NCBI GenBank assembly: GCA_031265645.1
Contig: JAISCJ010000082.1
Location: 1 to 12,858, forward strand
Origin: Holosporales bacterium
Lineage (GTDB): Bacteria > Pseudomonadota > Alphaproteobacteria > BNTO01
Direction: 5' to 3'
Length of the DNA stretch: 12,858 bases
Shown: one piece after another, positions 1 to 7,026 of the stretch
Numbering within the stretch: position 1 is the stretch's first letter
Layout of the letters: the number at the start of each line of letters is the position of its first letter
Notes under the pieces: generated by a model
Database searches by the model: none
The model's input: the letters and a program-made list of their open reading frames with translations, nothing else
What the model was told of the DNA's origin: nothing
Translations under genes and position numbers: made by a program

Positions 1-1
1 T

Positions 2-3000
2 AATACTCAATTGTGCTGTTCCAAAATATTTACACAGATGCAAAGTATCCACCAACACTGCTTTCAAACATTGCGTTTGCTAAAAACTCTTGTTGAGGCG
101 GACGAAATGTACCAGCCAAACAAGCACGCGATATGGATACAAATTTTCTCGACGTTAAATCAGTTCGTTCGTTCATTATTTGTTGATGAGCCAATTGATT
201 CGATAAAACTTGATGAATACTGTCATAACGCCCGCTTAATAGAATATTTGTCGGCCGTGGATGATCAATTTAAAAATGCAGAAGAATCGCTCGAAACAGT
301 GGTGCAAGGATTAACGTTGCCTAATTTTGTTCCAGACTTCAGCTTGGACTACACCAACCCGGGATGTGAAGCAATTACGTTCTTTATGAATGGAATTGCT
401 CAGGTTGTTACGAACATCAATGCATTGTTCCCGACCATCTTTCAAAAATTTAACGCATCTAGCTATGCAGTAGATCAAGATTTGCAAAATGCTGTTTTAG
501 CAATAACTCCTAATTTGAGCGAGTTTGTAGAACAGTTTGGTTCAAAGATTCCGCTCTTGTCGGATCTTTGCACGACTTGTACTCACTACAATACGTGGGA
601 GACAATTCGAGGCGGGATATTGACGTTGGCTGAGTTTCTGCAAAATTTTGCCAATGAACATCTTGCAACGCCACTTTGCTGTCGGGATCCAATTCTTGCA
701 TTTTTGGAAATAGGAAGCAAATTACAAAAATTGTCTCAAGTAATACAAAATTTGCCAATAACGACATCAGACATTTCAGTCGATACAGGAAATAGTCTTG
801 TCTCTGACTTGAACAGAGGAACGAACGTCTTGTCGCGTATATTAGAACAAGTAAGCGAAATGAGGCGTTATCGAACGACAGATGATTCGACATGCTTGAT
901 GCAACTTCTTTTACCAAATGTAGAAAATATAGACCCACTGCTTGAGAATTTGTTGAACGTTGCTCTGAACATTCACGGTAAACTTGGGGGTGACGCTTTT
1001 GTATTTGAGACAACTACACCAAATTTAAGTGGAGATTTTTGCTCGCAATTGAACAAAGTCCTGACGTCAGTAAAATCATCACTAAATTACGTAGCCACAA
1101 ATGTTGGTACATTTAATTTGAACTATTTTGCAAGGCATCGAGCCTTTTACAGTGACGAATATTTTGCAGCATTCCAGATATTTCTAGGAACATTTAAAAA
1201 TATCGTGCAAGAAGTTAGCGAGCTAACAAAATCAACAATTAATTGTCATACAAGTCACTCGCCTTTCTTTTTGGAAGAACTTCAAAACATAGAAACTGAA
1301 CTAGCGAGTGTAAGTGGAACAATCAAATCGTTTTGCTGCTCAAGCGCATCTGAATCTTTCTACCTAATAACCATATATCTGAAGCAGCTTAAAATATTGT
1401 TGGATGCAACTTCGCATAATTACACGATAAGTTTTCCAACTCCCGAACCAGCAGCAAGTGATTTGCTTTTTCAAAATTGTGAACAGATCTATAATATCCT
1501 TCAAGAAATAATCGGACTAAAGGATTATCTTGTAGAAGATTCGTGCAATTTTCAAAAGATTGCCCTACGTTTAGCGGGACTGCGCCCAAAACTTGATGAA
1601 AACAAGTCTGCACTTATTTCACTTATGCAAAGTCTTGGAATAACAGATTTTTTACAACCTGTTCCTTCCGATATAAGATTTGACAGCAATAATGTCGCGT
1701 CACATGCGGCTGAAATGGCTATCGAATACGAACGGTTGACCAGCTTATTACAGACACTAGCAGGACAAATTCGTCAAAATCCGCCATTGCAAGCAAGCAA
1801 TATTGGATTGCTATCCTTTTTGGGCAAGGGCAAAAATATGCTGGTGTCGCTAGGTGAAATGATTTCATTCCTAGTTGATAGACTTGAAGTACCCATTTCT
1901 ATCCCTTTGTGCCCGGCCTGTTCAACCATAATTGCTCCGCATACGCCAACGGCTCTCGTAGCCGTCGCAATCGACGATATTCTTAGTGTCGTCAGATTTC
2001 CGGGTTGTTGCGTCTCACCAGCGGACGAAGTCATTAACTCTGCGAATTTCCTCCGACGTTTACGACATGTCCTTTTTTCATTGACGCAGCTTGAACAAAT
2101 TGCTTTGCACTCGTCACATGAGCAAGAATTTTTGGATTCTTTTGCGACATTGCTTTCTCGGATTGTAACCGTACAGCAAGGCTTAGCGTCAATAGGAGAA
2201 AACTATGTTCCCGGGCCTGATTGTGCCCATCGACCGCTGCTACCTCAATTGCAGGAATTAAACGTTCGCCTTCAGGATGTTGAATCCTCTGTTGCGGCAT
2301 TAGCAAAAACTTTGGGGGCTAACATCAATTTTTTAGCAGTTGGGGTTCTCGAACCGAATCGCGCCGTATCAGGATGCGAAATGCTTGCAATTGCAATTGA
2401 AGATTGCGAAAACTCCATGCGGCAATGCGTGCAATATGGAGCTGACATATGCAATATTTTGCGGCACGCAGATAGACGTCCACACAGACCGCAACTGCTT
2501 CATATGTTGGATGAACTAAGTACAATTGCTGGGTCAATTCACGAACATTTGACGGCAGTTGCAGCGGTTGCAGCAAAAGAAGTGTCGTGTCCAAACTGTA
2601 TCCTATCGAGAGATCGTCAGGCGTTGAGTCTGTTCGTTCAGCACTTTGGAACATTTGTTCATCTCATTGGAGATGATTCCGATAAGTCGATACGTGGCAT
2701 ATTAGATAGATATTGCAGCTCCATTAAAAATGCGGAAGCATTCAAAGTGATTCAACAAATCCGAAACATACACTTGATCATTCAAAATATAACGGGCAAC
2801 GATTCTATCTTTAGTTTTTCAGAAAACTATTCAATCATTCCTGTTTTGACTGAACTGCAAGAAAGTTATGCTGTCTTGTCTGAGGGAATGAGCAAAATAG
2901 AGAAAATACAATGCGGCAATTCCGATTACCTCTCGCTACAACAAATCGCTCCAGCAGTTCAGCAGCTCTACTCCAAATTTGTGAACTTAGCGACATTTTT

Positions 3001-6000
3001 AGGTTGCGCCGCAGAAGAAACGCCACTTTCCCCACCATCAACGTTTTTCCAAGCCGTTCCCTTGCTAACGGAATTAACATGCCAAAGCTTTTCGCAAATT
3101 GCAGCAAACATAAACCAACTCATTCATAAAATGAATCAACAGCAAGTTTCTTTCGCAAGTAATCCAGAAATAGTGCAGTTTCTTGAGACTATTATCAACA
3201 CTAAATTAGAGAATCAAATAGCGCATATGTATGACGTTTTTCCTTGCAAAAATTGCGACTATTTTAGTGAGTCAATCGTGCGCGAATTTCAAAAGGTAAC
3301 GGATGCTCTAACCGCGTTAAAGCAGGCGTTTCTAAACCAAACATATTTAGCTAAATTTGAAGTGATTGGAAAAGAAATTGCACGCCAATCTCTGGAAATC
3401 AGCCAGATGTGCGACGTTTTTATAAACAATCCAAATGTAATACTCGTAGTAAATGATGCTCTCAAAGATCAGATGCAAATATTTTACGATTCTATGGACG
3501 GACTAAAAGCGTTTTTGCTAGCCGTTCTAAACAATGAACCATTAGAAAATTGCCTGCAAAATCTTAGCGTCGACTCTGTCTCTCGATTACACAATGTAGT
3601 GAATAAGTTCATTGAAAACGTAAGCATAGAGTGGAGCGCAACGGATAATTTGTTAACGCTGCGTGAAATGACCTTTCAAGAGCAATTGGCAACCTTCTTT
3701 TCTGCAATTTCAAAAGTGGACAAATCCATTGCAAAAATATTTAACATTTCAAAAAAATTCCATGTGATTACGTATTTGCACGATTTTGTAAAATCCCTTC
3801 AAAGTATAGAGCGCTCAATCGAGTCGTTTCCAGCTGCAGCGCTGAGAACGCTCGAGGATAGTGCGCACCAATTCCCACTGTTTGTGTTGTCACCGCTTTA
3901 CTCGGCAGACTTGTTTGCCGACCTGTCTGAAACATTACAATCCTTAAAAACGAACGTCACTGGAATTGTTTCTGAAATTCAAACTAAGTGTTGCTCTCAT
4001 TTAGAAGCATCTTGCTGCCGTCTTTTGCACGAAGTAAAGCGTTGTACATCATTTCTCAATAGCATTATTTTTAATCCAAATTATCTAGAAATGTTTTCTA
4101 GTACAAGTGAAGTTCATGAACTGCTTGCGCACCTTTGCTCGCAAGAAGGGTTAAGCGGTCTGATCGCGGGAGTGCAACAAATTTCGAGCACCCTAACAGC
4201 AAATGCAATGGACGCGGATGAGTGCATAACGCAAACGATCGTTCCTATTATCGAAAGCTTGACCCAGATGCTTAACGTAATTGCTCAAAAATGTTTAACG
4301 TTTTTCAATGATCACAAACTTGGTGCCGCGTTGAGTGACATTCCTGAAATTCCTTTCTACGCGTCCGCAGATGAGACCATGAACAAGCTCATATTTACGT
4401 GCACTGAGTTAAACACTGCTATTAACTATTTGAACGAAATAAGGCTTCGACCAAACTACGCGTTTAATCGTCAGTTAAGCGAATTTAAAAGAATGTTCGA
4501 ATCACTAGTAGAGCTATCTGATGCGATTGGGGCTTTGCACGATCTAAACATTCAGGCATGTCCAAGACATTTGCAGTGGCCACGTGTGCCAATCATGGCT
4601 ATTGCAGCGTTATTCCGTCCTGCAGAAGTAAAGCAAGAAGATGTGGAGAAAATAAGTTGTTGCTCAGATTTTGTAAATGGATCTGAAATATTTGCATATA
4701 GACTTGCCGAATTTGAGTCACTTCATGATGAAATTTTGTCCTACTTTGAAGCGCGAATGAATTCTCACTCAAGTTCTTCCGCGCTGTTTTCGCAAAAGCA
4801 GGTAGATTTTCCTGATTTCAGAGTGAATCTTTGGGCAGGAAATGCAAGCTTGTCAAATCTCAATGCGCGTGAATTTAGTCAAGTTCTTCAATATTTTATT
4901 GGATACGTTAGCGAGCTGTCGTTTCACCTTAACGAAATGAACGCGACATTGTCTTTGTTTGCAAAAACTGAGGATTGTTTGGCTGCCATCTGCTTTCCTC
5001 ATATGCGATCTGCGAATAATGTTATGTTGAATCTGCTGCAATTTTCGCGTGATATTCTTAAAATTAGAACTGTTGACGAATTCAAACCGAGTGGCGTGAC
5101 AGACTGCACAAGCCGGAGACTTAATTTGCAGTCAATTTTACACTCGTTTGAAAACATTTTTGCTCGCTGGGAAGGGTTTCGCGACGTTTGGGTTCGCAAT
5201 GTGCATACGCTGCAGTATCACGACACCATATCCTTGCAAGTGCGTAATTTTGCCGAAGCGATGCTACAGTTGCGTCAAGGCGTATCGACGTGGAAATGTG
5301 CAAATTATGCCGATGGGCGTTCCGTTTTTTGCCTAACTTGCAACGAAATCACGGAAGAAGAGTTTGATGGCGTGAGACTGAGTGCGAATATTTCGCCTAT
5401 TTTCGAACAGATTGCTAATCATGCGGACGATTGCTGTCCGAGCATACTCCATCTTGTTGTTAGCAATGTTCGCAAAAATTTAGGCGATATTGCAGTGTTC
5501 ATCCGAAACATAAGCGAAATAATCCAAAGCACAACTTTTCCAGAGTCGGCCATTGCAAAAAATATTTTTGATGCGCTTCTTCGTGGTGACGAAGGCGCTA
5601 CAGAAAAATATCGTAATCACATTTTCCAGTTTGTGTTTAGCAACAGTAGCTTTTGGACGAACATGCTGACATACGCAAAAAGCTTGGTTAAGATGATCCT
5701 CGATCTAGAAGCTGTTCCACACGACGGGGCTTGTCCAAGCTATGCGTTAAACCCAATTTTGGCGCAATTGGATAGCACTGTGGGAAATATGAAGCAAAAT
5801 ATCGCTCATTTTGCAAATTGTGACGAGAATGATCTTATATTTGAGCCTGCAACTGAACCTGATGGTAGCCTCGGCATAGCAGACAATGTTGCAAGCGTGG
5901 TTGCGTCTTGGAATCTTCTTTGCGGGGCTCTTGATAAAAATGTTCCTGATTCGGTTCGAACTTTTCTCGCGAAGGTGATTAGCGATCTCAACGAAGATTT

Positions 6001-6946
6001 ATCAATTTTGTACGATCATATTCCTGCTTTTAAAGCGTTGATGGATATTAAATTTTGTGGAGGAACACAAATTGCTTGCGATATTACGCCAAAAGTAAAA
6101 AATTCAGTAAAAAAAATGATTTTCAGAAATGCACGCTTGCTGTCTAATCTTTGGGCTCATAATTGCTGCGATGGTCACGCAAGGTGTATGTACCATGCAA
6201 CCAAGCAGCTTGAACAAATTAAAGCGGTGCTAACAGCGGATTCGCTGGGGTCTGAATTAATTAGTCAAATTTGCAATTGCTTAAGGGGGTTCTCGCAGAA
6301 AATTAACGAAATGCAGTTCAAAATGAATTTTGCGGCAGATAACAAACAGCCGATACATTGCCTATTTTCCTGCGTTACTGATGACTTTGCCCAACTGAGC
6401 GCAATTGCCGAAGAAACGCTGATTTCTGTAAATTTTCGCGCCCAAGCGTATCCAAGCTGGGATGAACTTACTGCCGCGACAAAAAATGACTGCGGTTCGC
6501 TTCAAAGCTTGTACGACGGCCTTAACGAAAAACTCACCATGGCCTTGGGTCTGTTCACGGAAAAGCTAGCAAACGAAGACCCCAATGTGATTCTTGGCAT
6601 TTGCTCAGTAATAAATGGGATCACGTCATCTTTAAACGGATTAATACAATCTATGCAGCGTTACGAAGGCACATATGGCGCATTGTGCAAATCTTGCCAG
6701 CACAGCAGCGTTATGCGAGGAGTCCGCAAAGTCTTTGAATTGTTCAGCATAGCAAATCAGCAACTTCGTCTAAAGATAGATCATGCAAACCTTCGAGACA
6801 TGCAAGCAGTACATAACGAAACAGCGGCACACCTGAGCGCATATTTTGATACAGCGTTGGATGATAGGTTCTGGAACCCGATTGAAAATATTAATCTTTC
6901 CGCCGATCAAGCAAAGGGGGCGCTGTGTGCTTTGGTGGGGCATTAA
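2..6946 (+). CDS. Giant cysteine-patterned helical tandem-repeat protein, 5'-partial, function unknown
   Basis: I do not recognise this protein. The frame is open to the left edge. The first possible start is a TTG at position 11, but it lies immediately before a Cys-Cys pair that opens a repeat unit, in the same context (LCC) as the pair opening unit 2, so translation very probably begins upstream. Residues are numbered from that TTG, giving 2,311 residues to the TAA at 6944. The sequence is rich in Leu, Ile, Asn and Gln with heptad-like hydrophobic spacing, implying alpha-helical bundles or a solenoid. No membrane segment is visible, and any signal peptide would lie outside the window. It contains ten units of 215-260 residues, each opening with Cys-Cys and carrying further cysteines at similar offsets. 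About 72 cysteines are present (3.1 percent, against 1.1 percent in the neighbouring TssM). It lies 80 bases upstream of tssM on the same strand. Secretion substrate, surface protein or structural scaffold are all possible and none is shown. Confidence 0.9.
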   Translation, partial: NTQLCCSKIFTQMQSIHQHCFQTLRLLKTLVEADEMYQPNKHAIWIQIFSTLNQFVRSLFVDEPIDSIKLDEYCHNARLIEYLSAVDDQFKNAEESLETVVQGLTLPNFVPDFSLDYTNPGCEAITFFMNGIAQVVTNINALFPTIFQKFNASSYAVDQDLQNAVLAITPNLSEFVEQFGSKIPLLSDLCTTCTHYNTWETIRGGILTLAEFLQNFANEHLATPLCCRDPILAFLEIGSKLQKLSQVIQNLPITTSDISVDTGNSLVSDLNRGTNVLSRILEQVSEMRRYRTTDDSTCLMQLLLPNVENIDPLLENLLNVALNIHGKLGGDAFVFETTTPNLSGDFCSQLNKVLTSVKSSLNYVATNVGTFNLNYFARHRAFYSDEYFAAFQIFLGTFKNIVQEVSELTKSTINCHTSHSPFFLEELQNIETELASVSGTIKSFCCSSASESFYLITIYLKQLKILLDATSHNYTISFPTPEPAASDLLFQNCEQIYNILQEIIGLKDYLVEDSCNFQKIALRLAGLRPKLDENKSALISLMQSLGITDFLQPVPSDIRFDSNNVASHAAEMAIEYERLTSLLQTLAGQIRQNPPLQASNIGLLSFLGKGKNMLVSLGEMISFLVDRLEVPISIPLCPACSTIIAPHTPTALVAVAIDDILSVVRFPGCCVSPADEVINSANFLRRLRHVLFSLTQLEQIALHSSHEQEFLDSFATLLSRIVTVQQGLASIGENYVPGPDCAHRPLLPQLQELNVRLQDVESSVAALAKTLGANINFLAVGVLEPNRAVSGCEMLAIAIEDCENSMRQCVQYGADICNILRHADRRPHRPQLLHMLDELSTIAGSIHEHLTAVAAVAAKEVSCPNCILSRDRQALSLFVQHFGTFVHLIGDDSDKSIRGILDRYCSSIKNAEAFKVIQQIRNIHLIIQNITGNDSIFSFSENYSIIPVLTELQESYAVLSEGMSKIEKIQCGNSDYLSLQQIAPAVQQLYSKFVNLATFLGCAAEETPLSPPSTFFQAVPLLTELTCQSFSQIAANINQLIHKMNQQQVSFASNPEIVQFLETIINTKLENQIAHMYDVFPCKNCDYFSESIVREFQKVTDALTALKQAFLNQTYLAKFEVIGKEIARQSLEISQMCDVFINNPNVILVVNDALKDQMQIFYDSMDGLKAFLLAVLNNEPLENCLQNLSVDSVSRLHNVVNKFIENVSIEWSATDNLLTLREMTFQEQLATFFSAISKVDKSIAKIFNISKKFHVITYLHDFVKSLQSIERSIESFPAAALRTLEDSAHQFPLFVLSPLYSADLFADLSETLQSLKTNVTGIVSEIQTKCCSHLEASCCRLLHEVKRCTSFLNSIIFNPNYLEMFSSTSEVHELLAHLCSQEGLSGLIAGVQQISSTLTANAMDADECITQTIVPIIESLTQMLNVIAQKCLTFFNDHKLGAALSDIPEIPFYASADETMNKLIFTCTELNTAINYLNEIRLRPNYAFNRQLSEFKRMFESLVELSDAIGALHDLNIQACPRHLQWPRVPIMAIAALFRPAEVKQEDVEKISCCSDFVNGSEIFAYRLAEFESLHDEILSYFEARMNSHSSSSALFSQKQVDFPDFRVNLWAGNASLSNLNAREFSQVLQYFIGYVSELSFHLNEMNATLSLFAKTEDCLAAICFPHMRSANNVMLNLLQFSRDILKIRTVDEFKPSGVTDCTSRRLNLQSILHSFENIFARWEGFRDVWVRNVHTLQYHDTISLQVRNFAEAMLQLRQGVSTWKCANYADGRSVFCLTCNEITEEEFDGVRLSANISPIFEQIANHADDCCPSILHLVVSNVRKNLGDIAVFIRNISEIIQSTTFPESAIAKNIFDALLRGDEGATEKYRNHIFQFVFSNSSFWTNMLTYAKSLVKMILDLEAVPHDGACPSYALNPILAQLDSTVGNMKQNIAHFANCDENDLIFEPATEPDGSLGIADNVASVVASWNLLCGALDKNVPDSVRTFLAKVISDLNEDLSILYDHIPAFKALMDIKFCGGTQIACDITPKVKNSVKKMIFRNARLLSNLWAHNCCDGHARCMYHATKQLEQIKAVLTADSLGSELISQICNCLRGFSQKINEMQFKMNFAADNKQPIHCLFSCVTDDFAQLSAIAEETLISVNFRAQAYPSWDELTAATKNDCGSLQSLYDGLNEKLTMALGLFTEKLANEDPNVILGICSVINGITSSLNGLIQSMQRYEGTYGALCKSCQHSSVMRGVRKVFELFSIANQQLRLKIDHANLRDMQAVHNETAAHLSAYFDTALDDRFWNPIENINLSADQAKGALCALVGH
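14..676 (+). repeat. Cys-repeat unit 1
   Basis: This is a complete canonical unit of 221 residues. It has Cys-Cys at 2-3, single cysteines at 71 and 119, and a C-T-T-C motif at 187-190. An additional Cys at 17 falls inside the first predicted helix. It begins within five codons of the window edge, so further units probably lie upstream. Confidence 0.75.
677..1333 (+). repeat. Cys-repeat unit 2
   Basis: The unit is 219 residues, with Cys-Cys at 223-224 and single cysteines at 295 and 344. The CxxC position reads C-H-T-S (Cys412, Ser415), so the second cysteine is replaced by serine. Confidence 0.75.
1334..2005 (+). repeat. Cys-repeat unit 3
   Basis: The unit is 224 residues, with Cys-Cys at 442-443, a single Cys at 512 and C-P-A-C at 634-637. 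The second mid-unit Cys seen in units 1, 2 and 4 is absent here, and the aligned stretch is Asn/Ser-rich. Confidence 0.75.
2006..2710 (+). repeat. Cys-repeat unit 4
   Basis: The unit is 235 residues, with Cys-Cys at 666-667, single cysteines at 738 and 789, and C-P-N-C at 860-863. It has three extra cysteines after 789, bringing its total to nine. The stretch just before the CPNC is unusually Ala/Val-rich. Confidence 0.75.
2711..3367 (+). repeat. Cys-repeat unit 5 (Tyr-Cys opening)
   Basis: The unit is 219 residues. The opening pair is Tyr901-Cys902 instead of Cys-Cys. The other marks are kept: Cys968, Cys1024 and C-K-N-C at 1079-1082. The offsets agree with the canonical units, so this is substitution within the same register. 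Confidence 0.7.
3368..4012 (+). repeat. Cys-repeat unit 6, degenerate
   Basis: The distance from unit 5 to unit 7 (434 residues) equals two periods, so a unit must lie here. Aligning its NNPN segment with the FNPN of unit 7 puts Gly1120-Lys1121 opposite the Cys-Cys pair. Cys1181 keeps the single-Cys position. The second mid-unit Cys and the CxxC motif are both missing, and the CxxC position reads approximately L-S-P-L-Y-S. An early Cys-Cys pair at 1327-1328 precedes unit 7. Confidence 0.6.
4013..4657 (+). repeat. Cys-repeat unit 7
   Basis: The unit is 215 residues, with Cys-Cys at 1335-1336, Cys1405 and Cys1464. The CxxC position reads C-P-R-H (from Cys1517), a Cys-x-x-His variant. A second Cys-Cys pair eight residues earlier (1327-1328) is an alternative boundary. 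Confidence 0.7.
4658..5431 (+). repeat. Cys-repeat unit 8, expanded
   Basis: The unit is 258 residues, with Cys-Cys at 1550-1551. The first single Cys comes late, at 1656 (+106), because about 35 extra residues, including a Ser-rich stretch, separate it from the opening pair. Cys1699, Cys1763 and C-L-T-C at 1774-1777 follow. Confidence 0.65.
5432..6163 (+). repeat. Cys-repeat unit 9, expanded
   Basis: The unit is 244 residues, with Cys-Cys at 1808-1809. About 30 extra residues precede Cys1908 (+100), followed by Cys1971. The CxxC position is stretched to two cysteines seven residues apart (2016 and 2023). Confidence 0.65.
6164..6943 (+). repeat. Cys-repeat unit 10, C-terminal
   Basis: The last unit has Cys-Cys at 2052-2053, Cys2117, Cys2161 and C-K-S-C at 2226-2229. 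It then runs about 80 residues to the stop without a further Cys-Cys pair, forming the C-terminal cap. It is the most cysteine-rich unit, with about twelve. Confidence 0.7.
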
Positions 6947-6964
6947 TGTTAAAACCAGGTGCAC

Positions 6965-6993
6965 TTACGATGTATCAATAATTTGATTATAAT
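6965..6993 (+). promoter_or_regulatory. Putative sigma70-type promoter of tssM
   Basis: A perfect TATAAT lies at 6988-6993. Seventeen bases upstream is TTACGA (6965-6970), a poor match to TTGACA (three of six). Transcription would start near 7000, leaving a leader of about 27 bases before the tssM start. In AT-rich DNA a TATAAT can occur by chance, so this rests on its position in the only real gap between the two + strand genes. Confidence 0.4.
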
Positions 6994-7000
6994 TCATCGT
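6967..7000. promoter_or_regulatory. Nested inverted repeats around the -10 box, possible operator
   Basis: ACGATG (6967-6972) and CATCGT (6995-7000) are perfect inverted copies 22 bases apart. Inside them ATCAA (6974-6978) and TTGAT (6983-6987) form a second inverted pair around TAAT. The structure spans the promoter spacer and -10 box, where a repressor or activator could bind. No run of T follows, so it does not look like an intrinsic terminator for the upstream gene. Confidence 0.3.
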
Positions 7001-7017
7001 GGCCGTATTAGACGCGC

Positions 7018-7020
7018 GAG
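7018..7020 (+). promoter_or_regulatory. Weak Shine-Dalgarno before TTG start of tssM
   Basis: A GAG core ends six bases before the TTG at 7027. An in-frame TAG at 7021 closes the frame just upstream, so no earlier start is possible. The first in-frame ATG comes only after the Walker A motif and would remove it. TTG at 7027 is therefore the best start, and initiation is predicted to be weak. Confidence 0.4.
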
Positions 7021-7026
7021 TAGTCC

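Larger units (their letters stand above)
14..6943 (+). repeat. Array of ten diverged ~220-residue Cys-repeat units
   Basis: Units open at residues 2, 223, 442, 666, 901, 1120, 1335, 1550, 1808 and 2052, giving lengths of 221, 219, 224, 235, 219, 215, 215, 258, 244 and about 260. Relative to the Cys-Cys pair, a single Cys falls at +69, +72, +70, +72, +67, +61, +70, +106, +100 and +65. A second single Cys lies near +109 to +129 in units 1, 2, 4, 5, 7 and 10, and later (+149 and +163) in the expanded units 8 and 9. A CxxC-type motif lies near +174 to +197 in most units and near +208 to +227 in units 8 and 9. The period persists with little DNA identity, so the duplications are old and the cysteines appear to be the conserved frame. 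The alignment was made by eye. Confidence 0.82.

Noticed and set aside
510..1013. A 167-codon minus-strand frame inside the giant gene
   Set aside because: It lies wholly opposite the Cys-repeat frame, which keeps its periodicity through this stretch. Composition and lack of recognisable motifs mark it as a shadow.
569..6697. CxxC motifs as zinc ribbons, ferredoxin-type iron-sulphur sites or thioredoxin active sites
   Set aside because: Only one CxxC occurs per unit, without the second closely spaced pair of zinc ribbons, without cluster-type Cys spacing, and without the WCxxC thioredoxin context. Metal binding between distant cysteines remains possible.
14..6943. Known solenoid repeats (TPR, ankyrin, leucine-rich, HEAT)
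   Set aside because: The 215-260-residue period and Cys frame do not match these 24-40-residue repeats, and their consensus residues are not seen.
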